From an uncultured Collinsella sp. (lineage in GTDB: Bacteria; Actinomycetota; Coriobacteriia; Coriobacteriales; Coriobacteriaceae): a stretch of 64,000 bases of DNA. The stretch is taken from the NCBI GenBank assembly GCA_958415625.1, contig CATYZI010000004.1, positions 23,318-87,317 of the forward strand, in the 5' to 3' direction. Shown here piece by piece: positions 24,247 to 32,780 of this stretch. Position 1 is the first letter of the stretch. Every line of letters begins with the position of its first letter. The notes below the pieces were generated by a model. The model did no database searches, was not told the DNA's origin, and saw only the letters and a list, made by a program, of their open reading frames with translations. A program made the position numbers and the translations under genes.

Positions 24247-25215
24247 ATGAACGCACATGATCTGATTAAGGAAGCAATTGCCGAGAAGGGCAAGTTCGAC
24301 AGCGTCTACTGGATTGCCTGCGGCGGCTCCATGATCGATCTGATTCCGGCCCATGAGCTCTTGCAGCGCGAGGCGACGACGTTCACCTCGTATATCTATA
24401 CGGCCCGTGAGTTCGACATCATGCGTCCCCGTCGCCTGGGCGAGAAGTCTCTGGTCATTGCCTGCAGTCACAGCGGCAATACCCCCGAGGTCGTCGAGGG
24501 CTGCGAGATTGCCCTTGCCGCGGGCGCGACGGTGATCGCGCAGACCGATAACGCCGGCTCCAAGATCGATACTGGCAAGTGGGTCACCTGGGTGTACCCG
24601 TGGGGCGAGGGCGTTCCGCAGGCCGAAGTCCCTGCCGGCATCTCGCTGTCGCTCGCGGCCGAGCTGCTCGACCAGCAGGAGGGCTACGCCGATCTCGCTG
24701 ACATGTATGCCGGTATTGCCGAAATGGATAAGATTTTGCCTCCCGCACGCGAAAAGGTAAATGCCGAGCTGGGCGATCGCTTTGCCAAGCTTTGCCAGGA
24801 GCATGAGTTTTTCTATATCCTGGGCAGCGGTCCCAACTTTAGCCAGACGTACGGCTTCGCCATCTGCTCGCTCATGGAGATGCAGTGGCAGCACTGCAGC
24901 TATATCCACTCTGCCGAGTACTTCCATGGCCCCTTTGAGGCTACCCAGGATGGCGTCTTCTACTTCTTGCAGATGGGCTCGAGCGAGTGCCGTCCTATGG
25001 ACGAGCGCGCCCTGGCGTTCCTCGAGACCCATACCGACACGCTGATGGTGCTTGATGCCAAGGAGTACGGTATGGAGGCCGTGCCGGCGAGCGTTCGTGC
25101 TTATCTGGATCCGGTGCTGTTCTACGCTATGAACTGCGAGCTGCGTGCAGCGCGCGGCAAGGTGTTCGATCACGACCCCGACTTCCGCCGCTACATGGGC
25201 GTTGTTGAGTACTAG
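24247..25215 (+). CDS. FrlB-like SIS-domain deglycase
   Basis: 322 aa from ATG 24247 (GGAAAGGAAC upstream). Two SIS domains: IACGGSMIDLIPAHELL with LVIACSHSGNTPEVVEG (sugar-phosphate loop), then FYILGSGPNFSQTYGFAICSLMEMQWQHCSYIHSAEYFHGPFE. The SAEYFHGPFE block corresponds to ESGEFRHGPLE of E. coli FrlB, and both proteins end ..VEY after DPDFRRY/NPDERRY. FrlB cleaves fructoselysine-6-phosphate into glucose-6-phosphate and lysine; FraB does the same for fructose-asparagine. Which amine is released here is not visible. Confidence 0.8.
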   Translation: MNAHDLIKEAIAEKGKFDSVYWIACGGSMIDLIPAHELLQREATTFTSYIYTAREFDIMRPRRLGEKSLVIACSHSGNTPEVVEGCEIALAAGATVIAQTDNAGSKIDTGKWVTWVYPWGEGVPQAEVPAGISLSLAAELLDQQEGYADLADMYAGIAEMDKILPPAREKVNAELGDRFAKLCQEHEFFYILGSGPNFSQTYGFAICSLMEMQWQHCSYIHSAEYFHGPFEATQDGVFYFLQMGSSECRPMDERALAFLETHTDTLMVLDAKEYGMEAVPASVRAYLDPVLFYAMNCELRAARGKVFDHDPDFRRYMGVVEY

Positions 25216-25229
25216 GAAGGATAGATACC

Positions 25230-26093
25230 ATGGCTTTTAACGTTAACGCGCTCGGGTTCGGTGACAACGTCGTCGATCGCTATGAGCATATCCATACCAT
25301 GTATCCCGGCGGCAATGCGGTGAATTTTGCCGTCTATGCCAAGAAGTGCGGTGCTGCGCGCTCCGCGTACATGGGCATCTTTGGCAACGATGCCGCTGCC
25401 GAGCATGTGATTGCAAGTCTCGAGGACGAGGGTATCGAGCTCGCTAAGTGCGAGCAGCTTATTGGCGAGAACGGTGCGGCGCGTGTGACCGTGGTCGATG
25501 GCGACCGCGTATTCCTTGGCTCCAACGAGGGCGGCATCCGTGGCGATGCACGCTATGTGCTCGATCGCTTTGATCTGGCATACATGAAGCAGTTCGACGT
25601 AGTCCACTCGGGCAACTACTGCTTTACCGAGCGCGAGCTCCCCAAGCTGAAGGCTGCGGGCATTACCGTATCGTTTGACTTCTCGGACGATTCCACCGAT
25701 GAATACTATGAGCAGATTGCCCCGTTTGTCGACTTCGCCTTTTTTAGCGCCGCAGACGCTGCGAGCGAGGATGAGATTCGCGAGCGCCTCGCCTGGGTGA
25801 AGAGCCTGGGCCCGCGCTTTGTGTCCGCAACGGCGGGCGCCGAGGGCTGCATCGCCTATGACGGCGAGCGTTACTATCGCCAGCTGGCAAAGCCCGTAAC
25901 GGATATGAAGGACACCATGGGAGCCGGTGACTCGTTCCTGACTTCATTCCTGATGTGCTACCTCGATTCCGCCAAGCGTGGCGAGGACGGGCCTGAGGCC
26001 ATTGAACGTGCGCTCGATTTTGCGGCAGGTTTTGCCTCGACCGTGTGCGGCATGGAGGGCTCTTGGGGTCACGGAGCTCCGATCGCCGAGTAG
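25230..26093 (+). CDS. FrlD-like PfkB-family kinase (Amadori-compound kinase)
   Basis: 287 aa. The start NALGFGDNVVDRYEHIHTMYPGGNAVNFAVYAKKCG parallels E. coli FrlD (IGDNCVDIYPQ..FSGGNAVNVAVY). VSFDFSDDSTDEY parallels its AFDFSDKWDS, and MKDTMGAGDSFLTSF carries the anion hole and catalytic Asp. It should phosphorylate the 6-hydroxyl of an imported fructosamine before the FrlB-like enzyme acts. It follows that gene after 14 nt and is followed by a partial terminator. Confidence 0.82.
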   Translation: MAFNVNALGFGDNVVDRYEHIHTMYPGGNAVNFAVYAKKCGAARSAYMGIFGNDAAAEHVIASLEDEGIELAKCEQLIGENGAARVTVVDGDRVFLGSNEGGIRGDARYVLDRFDLAYMKQFDVVHSGNYCFTERELPKLKAAGITVSFDFSDDSTDEYYEQIAPFVDFAFFSAADAASEDEIRERLAWVKSLGPRFVSATAGAEGCIAYDGERYYRQLAKPVTDMKDTMGAGDSFLTSFLMCYLDSAKRGEDGPEAIERALDFAAGFASTVCGMEGSWGHGAPIAE

Positions 26094-26166
26094 CCTAAGA
26101 AAGCGCTGGGCGGCTTGAGGCTGAAGCCTTGGCTGACTGACGCGAGATTACATCGGAATTCGGATA

Positions 26167-26194
26167 GGGGCTCGCCTTGGGTGGGCCCCTTTTT
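26167..26194 (+). terminator. Intra-operon terminator/attenuator
   Basis: GGGGCTCGCC pairs with GGTGGGCCCC (8 of 10) around a short loop and is followed by TTTTT. It splits the locus into an Frl-like core and a second module, with likely read-through since no promoter is evident between. Confidence 0.7.
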
Positions 26195-26211
26195 GATTGC
26201 TGGAGAAGACT

Positions 26212-27012
26212 ATGGATGTCAAAGCATGCGCAGCTGGTTTTTGCTGTGCGGACGTGTATCAAAACATCGGCGTGTTCTATCCGACTGGTAATGGCATCGA
26301 CTGGGGTATCCATCTGGCGCGAATGGGCGTATCGGTATCTGCGGTGTCGGTCGTCGGAAAGGACGGGTACGGAGACAAAATGCGCGAGGCACTGGCCGCC
26401 GAGGGGTTCGATATCTCGCATCTTCGCGTGGAGGACGGCGATACCTCGGTGATGCTCATGGCGTTGAAGGACGGCGTCGACCGTGTACATCTCGAGGCGA
26501 TTGATGGTGTCATGGAAACGTACCGGCCAAACGATGGTGACCGGGCGTTTATCCTGGAGCACGATGTCATCCATACCGACCTGTTTGGAAACTGCTTAGA
26601 CCTGCTGCCCGAATGGCACGAGGCAGGCAAGACCGTCGTCATGGACTTTTCGGTGTTTAGTCAAGATCCAGAATACGCCTGCGAGAACCATTTTCCTTAC
26701 GTGGACTATGCCTTTATGTCGTTTGAGGAGGATAGCGCGGAGCTGCGCGACTGGGTGCGCCATGTGCAGGAGCTGGGTCCGCGCGTGGCGGTCGCCACGC
26801 TTGGCGAGAAGGGAAGCATCGCCTATGACGGTGAGCGCTTCTATGAATGTGGGATCGTGCCGGCCGAGAAGGTCGTCAATACCGTGGGCGCCGGCGACTC
26901 GTATATCGCCGGATTCACCAAGGGTGTACTGGATGGGCTTGACGTGCCGGCGTGCATGCATGCCGGTGCCGAGCTTTCGTCCCGAGTCATTGGGTCGTTC
27001 GAGCCGTACTAG
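26212..27012 (+). CDS. Second FrlD-like PfkB-family kinase
   Basis: 266 aa from ATG 26212 (TGGAGAAG upstream; the frame from 26197 would begin inside the terminator T-run). Same fold as the kinase before it: FCCADVYQNIGVFYP, VVMDFSVFSQDPEY, then VATLGEKGSIAYDGERFYECG and VNTVGAGDSYIAGF. The usual GGN sugar-binding diglycine is TGNGIDWGIHLARMG, so the substrate probably differs from that of the first kinase. Paralogy within one operon suggests two related Amadori compounds or two phosphorylation steps. Confidence 0.8.
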   Translation: MDVKACAAGFCCADVYQNIGVFYPTGNGIDWGIHLARMGVSVSAVSVVGKDGYGDKMREALAAEGFDISHLRVEDGDTSVMLMALKDGVDRVHLEAIDGVMETYRPNDGDRAFILEHDVIHTDLFGNCLDLLPEWHEAGKTVVMDFSVFSQDPEYACENHFPYVDYAFMSFEEDSAELRDWVRHVQELGPRVAVATLGEKGSIAYDGERFYECGIVPAEKVVNTVGAGDSYIAGFTKGVLDGLDVPACMHAGAELSSRVIGSFEPY

Positions 27013-27039
27013 GAACAAAAACCTGGAAAGGAGTGCAAG

Positions 27040-27900
27040 ATGGTAATCGATATGCTGGTCCAGCCCATGCTCTACGGCGAGATCTATACGCCAGGCGACG
27101 AGCCAGACGGCTTTGGTTTTTGGGAGCGCGAGTTTGGCATGGGGCACATGGGCCCCATGGACTGGGACGAGCTCGTGGCCGAGATGGATGTCTGCGATGT
27201 ACGGAAAAGCGTGCTCATGCCGCTCGATGTGACCACGGCGTGTGGCGGGCACTTTGGCACCAACGACCAGGTTTCCGCGCTTGTTGCTGCGCACCCCGAT
27301 CGTCTATGGGGATTTGCGAGCGTGGACCCGCAAGTGAGTGGTGCCGCCGACGAACTGGAGCGCGCCTTTACCGAGCTGGGGGCCAAGGGGCTCTGCCTGC
27401 ATCCGGCAAAGCAGGGTTTTGCGCCCGATGATGCCGTTGCCGAGCCGCTCTACAAGCTCTGTGAGCGCTACAACAAGCCGGTGGTTTTTCATGCCGGTAT
27501 GTCCTGGGAGCCGGGTGCGGAGCTTTCGCGAAGCCACCCGCTTGCGTTTGAGCACACCATCGCAACGCATCCGGATGTGCGCTTTAACCTGACGCACTTT
27601 GGCTGGCCCTGGGTGCGCGAAACCGTGGCGATGCTGCTCAAATATCCCAATTGCTATGCGGATACTTCTGTTACCTATATCGATTCGCCCGAAGAGATGA
27701 TGCAGCGGCTCTTCACCGTCGATATGGGACCGCTGTGGTATGAGCGCGCCCTGTCGCATCAGGTGATGTTTGCCAGCAATACGCCGCGCTTCCGCGCCTT
27801 CAAGCTCAAGCGGGCGCTTGACACCGTGCCCATGCGCGATGAGGCGCGGGCGAATCTGTATTCCGGTACGGCGCTGCGTTTTCTGAAAGGTGATGAGTGA
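27040..27900 (+). CDS. Amidohydrolase-2 family protein lacking the HxH motif
   Basis: 286 aa (GGAAAGGAG upstream of ATG). PF04909-type barrel: LWGFASVDPQVSGAADELER, GLCLHPAKQGFAPDD, PVVFHAGMSWEPGA, FNLTHFGWPWVRETVAMLLKYPNCYADTS and MFASNTPRFRAFKLKRALD. Canonical members start with D.HxH; here the same place reads VIDMLVQPMLYG, so the first metal pair is missing, though His in VFHAG and THFG and a late Asn/Thr segment remain. Its role in the operon is unknown; a lyase or decarboxylase-like reaction is possible. Confidence 0.75.
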   Translation: MVIDMLVQPMLYGEIYTPGDEPDGFGFWEREFGMGHMGPMDWDELVAEMDVCDVRKSVLMPLDVTTACGGHFGTNDQVSALVAAHPDRLWGFASVDPQVSGAADELERAFTELGAKGLCLHPAKQGFAPDDAVAEPLYKLCERYNKPVVFHAGMSWEPGAELSRSHPLAFEHTIATHPDVRFNLTHFGWPWVRETVAMLLKYPNCYADTSVTYIDSPEEMMQRLFTVDMGPLWYERALSHQVMFASNTPRFRAFKLKRALDTVPMRDEARANLYSGTALRFLKGDE

Positions 27901-28330
27901 CATGGTGACACTCGAGACATTGAGCTATCTATCGACGGCGCCCGACCAGTTCATCGACATCACTGAAGATGTGCATGCCGCCATCGAGCGTAGTGCGGTG
28001 ACCGATGGACTGGCAGCGATTATTTTGTCGCATACGACTTGCGGTATCGTGGTGAACGAGGGGCTTCCGTGCGTGGAGACCGATCTCATGGAGACGCTCG
28101 ATCGCATTGCCCCGCCCGATGCCCCCTATGCGCATGCTCATTTCTTGCCGAGTTATGGCGCCACGGGCAATAACTCCTGTGGCCATATCAAGAGCATGAT
28201 TTGCGGCAATAGCTGCTTCTTCCCCGTTCAAGACGGCCACATCGTATGTGGCGGAGCCCAGAACATCTACCTTGCGGAATTCGATGGGCCTCAGAAGCGA
28301 AAAGTGTACGTTGAGGTGCTGGGCGAGTAG
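27893..28330 (+). CDS. YjbQ/UPF0047 family protein
   Basis: About 145 aa. Start uncertain: ATG 27893 (chosen, overlapping the previous stop) or ATG 27902. The conserved histidine frame is present: ILSHTTCGIVVNEG, YAHAHFLPSYGATGNNSCGHIKSMICGNS, VCGGAQNIYLAEFDGPQKRKVYVEV. The family forms trimers with a metal-like His triad and has weak thiamine-phosphate synthase activity in some members; physiological function is unclear. It sits between an amidohydrolase and a BtpA/SgcQ protein, an arrangement that suggests sugar metabolism rather than thiamine synthesis. Confidence 0.85.
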   Translation: MSDMVTLETLSYLSTAPDQFIDITEDVHAAIERSAVTDGLAAIILSHTTCGIVVNEGLPCVETDLMETLDRIAPPDAPYAHAHFLPSYGATGNNSCGHIKSMICGNSCFFPVQDGHIVCGGAQNIYLAEFDGPQKRKVYVEVLGE

Positions 28331-28371
28331 CAGTTGATGCCTGCGAGTCGGCGAGCTAAAGGAGATTGACC

Positions 28372-29181
28372 ATGTCGTTTATGGCTTCGATGTTTGGGAC
28401 CGAGAAACCGGTCATTGGCATGCTGCATCTGCAGCCGCTGCCTGGCGATCCTCTGTATTATCCGAGCGGCAGCGTTTCGCGCGTGATCGATGCCGCCAAG
28501 CGCGATCTCGAAGCGCTGCAGTCGGGTGGCGTGGACGGCATTCTGATCACCAATGAGCTGTCGATGCCCTACGAGCAGCATGTGTCGGCAGTGACCCTTG
28601 CCGCTATGGGGCATGTCATCGGCGCTCTTGCCGCAGATTTCTCGACCCCTTGGGGTGCAGAGGCTATTTATGACGGCGACGCCACGATCGAGCTGTGCGC
28701 CGCCGTCGAGGCGCAGTTTACACGCTGCAATTTTTGCGGTGCCTGGGCTGGCGATCTTGGCCTGATCAATCGTGACTTTGCGCACACCATGCGCCGCCGT
28801 GCCGCCCTGCGTCTGGACGACCTAAAGATGTTCCATTTCATCACAAGCGAGGGCGAGGTGTATCTTAACGACCGATCGACTCCCGATATTGCCGATTCGC
28901 TGGTATTCAACTGCCTGCCCGACGCCCTTGTCATTGGCGGGTCTGCTGCCGGGCGCGGAGCTTCGGGCGAGCTTGCCGACGAGGTACGCGTCCGTGTTGG
29001 CGATGTGCCGGTGGTATGTGGAACGGGATGTCGCGAGAATACCGTTGCAGACGTGTTTTCGCATTATGATGGCGCGTTTGTCGGCACCTGCCTCAAGCGA
29101 GACGGCAAGCTCGACGCCCCTGTCGAAGCCGAGCGGGTCGCGCGATTCATGGCTGCCGCCCGTGCCGCGAGAGGGGAGTGA
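28372..29181 (+). CDS. BtpA/SgcQ family TIM-barrel protein
   Basis: 269 aa from ATG 28372 (AAAGGAG upstream). Family blocks: VIGMLHLQPLPGDP at the start, GGVDGILITNELSMPYEQHV about residue 48, FCGAWAGDLGLINRDFA about 120, and LVIGGSAAGRGASGEL about 185. BtpA-like proteins (PF03437) include E. coli SgcQ from a cryptic sugar locus. They resemble phosphate-binding TIM barrels and are presumed sugar-phosphate enzymes. Operon neighbours are an FGGY kinase downstream and YjbQ upstream. Confidence 0.85.
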   Translation: MSFMASMFGTEKPVIGMLHLQPLPGDPLYYPSGSVSRVIDAAKRDLEALQSGGVDGILITNELSMPYEQHVSAVTLAAMGHVIGALAADFSTPWGAEAIYDGDATIELCAAVEAQFTRCNFCGAWAGDLGLINRDFAHTMRRRAALRLDDLKMFHFITSEGEVYLNDRSTPDIADSLVFNCLPDALVIGGSAAGRGASGELADEVRVRVGDVPVVCGTGCRENTVADVFSHYDGAFVGTCLKRDGKLDAPVEAERVARFMAAARAARGE

Positions 29182-29186
29182 ACGGC

Positions 29187-30704
29187 ATGCCGTACTATCT
29201 TGGCATCGACATCGGAACGAGTGCGTCCAAGGGTGTGTTAATTGATGCGGAGTGTCGAATTGTGGCGCAGGCATCTTGTCAACATGAGACCGAGAGCCCT
29301 CGGGATGGTTGGTATCAGCACGATGCAGAAGCGATTTGGTGGGGTGATTTTTGCCGGCTGTCTCGCGAGCTCATCGAGCGCGCGGGTAACGAGGCGAGCC
29401 AGATCCGCTGCGTAGGGTTGTCGGCTTTGGGCTGTGACTGCGTGCCGGTCGATGAAGATTGCCGCGCCTTGGCTCCGGCAATTTTGTACGGGGTCGACGC
29501 TCGCTCGAAGCCGCAGATTGACGAGCTTCTTTCTGAATATGGTCCCGATCGCGCTCGCGAGCTCTTTGGACACGACCCGTGTTCGTCCGATATCGCTCCC
29601 AAGGTCCTTTGGTTTAAGGAGAATATGCCTGAGGTCCATGAGCGGGCGGCGAAGTTCCTTACGGCTTCGTCCTATCTATGTGCCAAGCTTACCGGCAGGT
29701 TTACGATCGACCGTTATCTTGCCGAGGATTTCCTACCCTTATACGATCGCGAGACGTGGCGGGTTAATGAGCGCGGGTGCGCGAGGTTCTGCCGTCCCGA
29801 CCAGATGGCCGAAGTCATGGCGGCGACCGATATCGCCGGCGTAATCACGGATCGGGCGGCGGATGAAACCGGTCTTGCCAAGGGAACGCCGGTGCTTGTC
29901 GGAACAGGCGATTCGGGCGCCGAGGCGATTTCTACTGGAGTGTTTTGCCCCGGGGACATGATGGTGCAACTCGGGAGCACGGCATATTTTATCTACCTAG
30001 CGGACCATATGGTCGATGATGCCCGTCTGTGGCCGGGAACATTCATCATCCCCGGAACCTACGGTATCTGCGCTGGCACCAATACTGCGGGTGCGTTGAC
30101 GGCATGGTTGCGACGCGAGTTGTACCGCGATGCCGTGGATGCCGAACGCTCCGGCGGCCCCGATGCCTATGAGGTCATGGCGCGCGATGCCGGGCAGGTA
30201 GGTCCCGGAGCGGATGGCCTTCTGTGTCTTCCATACTTTGCGGGCGAGCGCACCCCGCTCAACGATCCCGAGGCGCGCGGCGTGTTCTTCGGTCTGACTG
30301 AAAGGCATACCCGGGGTCATATGGTCCGCGCGGCTTTGGAAGGGATCGCCTATACGGTCGCAGCGCATGTTGATATTATCGAGCGAGATCATGGATTGCC
30401 TATCGAGCACATCATGGTCGTGGGAGGCGGAACTAAGAATCCGGTATGGATGCAAGCGATTGCCGATGTCTGCGGTCGTGAAGTTTCGGCTGCGAAGGTT
30501 ACGGTGGGCGCATGTTTTGGCGATGCCCTTATGGCAGCACTTGCTGGCGGCGCCTATTCATCATGGGGTGAGCTTGCCCGGGTTCTTGGGGTCGCGCAAA
30601 CGATCGAACCTGATATGGACGCTCATGAGCTGTACGCATCGCGCCGCCATATCTTTGATGAGCTATATGCGCGAAATTGCGACCTTATGCACGAGCTGGT
30701 GTAG
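29187..30704 (+). CDS. FGGY-family carbohydrate kinase (xylulokinase-like)
   Basis: 505 aa from ATG 29187, 8 nt after AGGGGAG; an overlapping GTG at 29178 is less likely. ATP and sugar motifs: YLGIDIGTSASKGVLID, GLSALGCDCVPVDED, GTGDSGAEAISTGVF, LCLPYFAGERTPLNDPEARG, and VVGGGTKNPVWMQAIADVCG (FGGY signature 2 region). Closest to xylulokinases and related ketose kinases. As the last gene it may phosphorylate a ketose released or rearranged by the BtpA/YjbQ module. Confidence 0.85.
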   Translation: MPYYLGIDIGTSASKGVLIDAECRIVAQASCQHETESPRDGWYQHDAEAIWWGDFCRLSRELIERAGNEASQIRCVGLSALGCDCVPVDEDCRALAPAILYGVDARSKPQIDELLSEYGPDRARELFGHDPCSSDIAPKVLWFKENMPEVHERAAKFLTASSYLCAKLTGRFTIDRYLAEDFLPLYDRETWRVNERGCARFCRPDQMAEVMAATDIAGVITDRAADETGLAKGTPVLVGTGDSGAEAISTGVFCPGDMMVQLGSTAYFIYLADHMVDDARLWPGTFIIPGTYGICAGTNTAGALTAWLRRELYRDAVDAERSGGPDAYEVMARDAGQVGPGADGLLCLPYFAGERTPLNDPEARGVFFGLTERHTRGHMVRAALEGIAYTVAAHVDIIERDHGLPIEHIMVVGGGTKNPVWMQAIADVCGREVSAAKVTVGACFGDALMAALAGGAYSSWGELARVLGVAQTIEPDMDAHELYASRRHIFDELYARNCDLMHELV

Positions 30705-30769
30705 CGCCGCCGAATTGCCCCACGCTCTTATGGGGCTGCGTTGTGCGATTCGCATGTCCCTTGAGGGTC

Positions 30770-30999
30770 GTGGGCAAAAAATGCCAAATATGAGTACTGT
30801 CACTAATTTAGTGGCAGAAAAATCAGGCTCTTGAGGCCTTTATTGAGCGTCTTCGGGCGATTGAAACCTGTTATGGATGGCTTTAAGTATGCTAAAACGA
30901 CCTGATAATGAACAGTTGTACATTATCAGGTCGTTGTTTTGATGCAAAATAATGTGACTAGTTTTACAACAGTACTCATATTTGGCATTATTTGCCCAC
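30770..30999. mobile_element. 230-bp MITE-like element with 31-bp terminal inverted repeats
   Basis: Ends 30770-30800 and 30969-30999 are inverted copies, 30 of 31 identical, containing ATGCCAAATATGAGTACTGT. The interior has no gene and holds a perfect 15-bp hairpin (AACGACCTGATAATG, 30896-30910 with 30921-30935) followed by GTTTT. It fills the gap between the convergent FGGY kinase and TatD genes. I found no clear target duplication, so it could also be a fixed bidirectional terminator region. Confidence 0.6.
30894..30940. terminator. Bidirectional terminator-like hairpin inside the MITE-like element
   Basis: AAAACGACCTGATAATG, 10-nt loop, CATTATCAGGTCGTTGTTTT: 15 perfect pairs flanked by A-rich and T-rich ends. 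It would end both convergent transcripts. Confidence 0.7.
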
Positions 31000-31005
31000 C
31001 AGGGG

Positions 31006-31788
31006 TTAGCGGAAGTCGAAAATGGAGCGGGAATTTTCCAGGACGACCGACTTGACGCTTTCCGCGGCGCAGTCTTTAAGCGTGGCAATGATCTCGGATG
31101 TTCTTATGAGTGAATCGACGAGCTGCCGCGCGGATGTTTTCGCGTCTGGTTCGGCCGGCGCGTCGGTTTCGAGCAACAGGCGGTTCAGTGGAATCTGTCG
31201 TGCGTATTCGCGCCCGCGTTTGGTCGCAAGCATGCGTTCATTGATGGAAAAGAAGCTGCCTGCGTGGCGCGCGCGGACGAACTCGTTCGAGGTACCGCTA
31301 AACCAGTGGAAGATGATAGCGGGGGAGTCGGGGCTTGGGGTGAGCAATTCATGTGACCCGAGGACGTCCAGCACGGTTCCTGCCGAACGAACGGCGTGAA
31401 TTGATATCACGCGCCCGGCAAGAGGGTGCTGCACGAGTGCATCGCAGAGCCGGTCAAATGCCTGTACTTGTAGCGGCTCGCTTCCGGCAAAACGAGCGGA
31501 AAAGTCGAGCCCGACCTCGCCGATCAAGCGCTCTTGGGCGGCAACTTCGCAAAGCAGATTGACTTCGGCAGGACCGCGGCGGCCGTCGGCGAGCCACCAG
31601 GGATGGAGGCCGATGCCGGCAAAGATATTTGAACGGCCGCAGGCGCGCTTCTTGGCGCGTGCAAAGTCGTGTGGATCGACGCCGCAGTCAAATAGAACCA
31701 GGCCCAGCGCCGTTGCCTCATCGGCAACGGCGTCCGGGCGAGCCATTAAATCAAGATGGCAATGCGCATCAAATAATTGCGGTGTCAT
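31006..31788 (-). CDS. TatD family hydrolase
   Basis: 260 aa from ATG 31788, 14 nt after the TcdA stop. Metal site residues: FDAHCHLDL (HxH at the start), IGEVGLDFS (Glu), SIHAVRSAGTVLDVL (His), IIFHWFSGT (His) and LLLETDAP (Asp). TatD proteins are cytoplasmic metal-dependent DNases or D-aminoacyl hydrolases. There is no obvious ribosome site, so translation is probably coupled to the upstream gene. The stop lies 6 nt from the MITE-like element. Confidence 0.88.
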   Translation of the reverse strand: MTPQLFDAHCHLDLMARPDAVADEATALGLVLFDCGVDPHDFARAKKRACGRSNIFAGIGLHPWWLADGRRGPAEVNLLCEVAAQERLIGEVGLDFSARFAGSEPLQVQAFDRLCDALVQHPLAGRVISIHAVRSAGTVLDVLGSHELLTPSPDSPAIIFHWFSGTSNEFVRARHAGSFFSINERMLATKRGREYARQIPLNRLLLETDAPAEPDAKTSARQLVDSLIRTSEIIATLKDCAAESVKSVVLENSRSIFDFR

Positions 31789-31802
31789 CGCGGTGCGTCT
31801 CG

Positions 31803-32600
31803 TTAATTTAGGCGCTGGCCATCGGCGCGCACGCGCTCGCACCCGCGCCCGCTGATCTGGCGGATAACCTCGCCGGCAATCATCTGACCCATGATGGGCG
31901 GCATAAAGCTGGCGGTACCCAACTCGGTACGCTCGTGGATGTTGGACGGGTCGCGGGGTTGGGTCTTAACCGATTCCTCGCAGCTAAACAGTACGTGCAG
32001 GCTCTTGATTCCGCGCTTCTTACATTCTTTGCGCATAATGCGGCTCATGGGGTCACGTACCGTATCGAAGATGTCGGCAAAGCGGAGGCACTCGGGATGG
32101 AGCTTGTTGGCCCCGCCCATGGAACTGACCAAACGAATGTCGTGGTCTTGAGCATATTTGGCAATGGTGAGCTTGGCCGAGATGGTGTCGATGGCGTCGA
32201 CGACGTAGTCGAGCTTGCCGCCCGTCTGCTCCAAAACGCTCGCGAAGAACTCGTCGATGTTGTCGCTCAGCAGGTATTCGGTGCGTTTGATAACGGTGGC
32301 GGCGGGATTGATATCGTGGGTCATGGCTTCCATCACGTCCACTTTGCGCTTGCCGACGGTGCTATGAAAGGCGATGGCCTGGCGATTGATATTGCTGGGC
32401 GCGATGATGTCCTTGTCCAGAATGACGAAATGACCGATGCCGCCACGGGCAAGTGCCTCGCAGCAGTTGGAGCCCACACCTCCGCAGCCGAGTACCAGCA
32501 CCGTGGCGTTGGCGAGCTTGTCGAGCGCCTCGCGACCCATGATGATCTCGAGCTTGGTGTCGCGCGTCTCGATGGGGGCGGCGGCTGCGGTTTCGGTCAT
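31803..32600 (-). CDS. tcdA: tRNA threonylcarbamoyladenosine dehydratase (ThiF/E1-like)
   Basis: 265 aa from ATG 32600 (GGAGGATATCT upstream). ATP-binding loop VLVLGCGGVGSNCCEALARGG (residues about 32-52), then DKDIIAPSNINRQAIAFHST and VVDAIDTISAKLTIAKYA, typical of the E1-like family. SRIMRKECKKRGIKSLHVLFSCEE and the C-terminal GTASFMPPIMGQMIAGEVIRQI match TcdA/CsdL, which cyclises t6A37 of tRNAs to ct6A in an ATP-dependent step. Co-transcribed with tatD. Confidence 0.88.
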   Translation of the reverse strand: MTETAAAAPIETRDTKLEIIMGREALDKLANATVLVLGCGGVGSNCCEALARGGIGHFVILDKDIIAPSNINRQAIAFHSTVGKRKVDVMEAMTHDINPAATVIKRTEYLLSDNIDEFFASVLEQTGGKLDYVVDAIDTISAKLTIAKYAQDHDIRLVSSMGGANKLHPECLRFADIFDTVRDPMSRIMRKECKKRGIKSLHVLFSCEESVKTQPRDPSNIHERTELGTASFMPPIMGQMIAGEVIRQISGRGCERVRADGQRLN

Positions 32601-32686
32601 AGATATCCTCCGATGGGGAAGCTGTCGTGTTTTAGCTATCGCCATTATAGGTATTATCGCGATTCCATTTGAACCCTCGGGGCTTG

Positions 32687-32715
32687 TTGAAATGAGACCA
32701 GGATTCGCATAAGAT
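32687..32715 (+). promoter_or_regulatory. Candidate antisense-RNA promoter facing the 28-aa peptide gene
   Basis: TTGAAA (32687-32692), exactly 17 nt, TAAGAT (32710-32715). Transcription rightward would give an RNA with a CACCCG..CGGGTG hairpin near 32725-32745 that runs into the 3' end of the peptide gene on the other strand, the arrangement of convergent type I toxin-antitoxin pairs. Confidence 0.5.
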
Positions 32716-32780
32716 GAAGCAGATGGCACCCGTTGCAGCGGGTTGGCCAACTCCAATGCACGTTTGTAGCGTGAGAAGTG

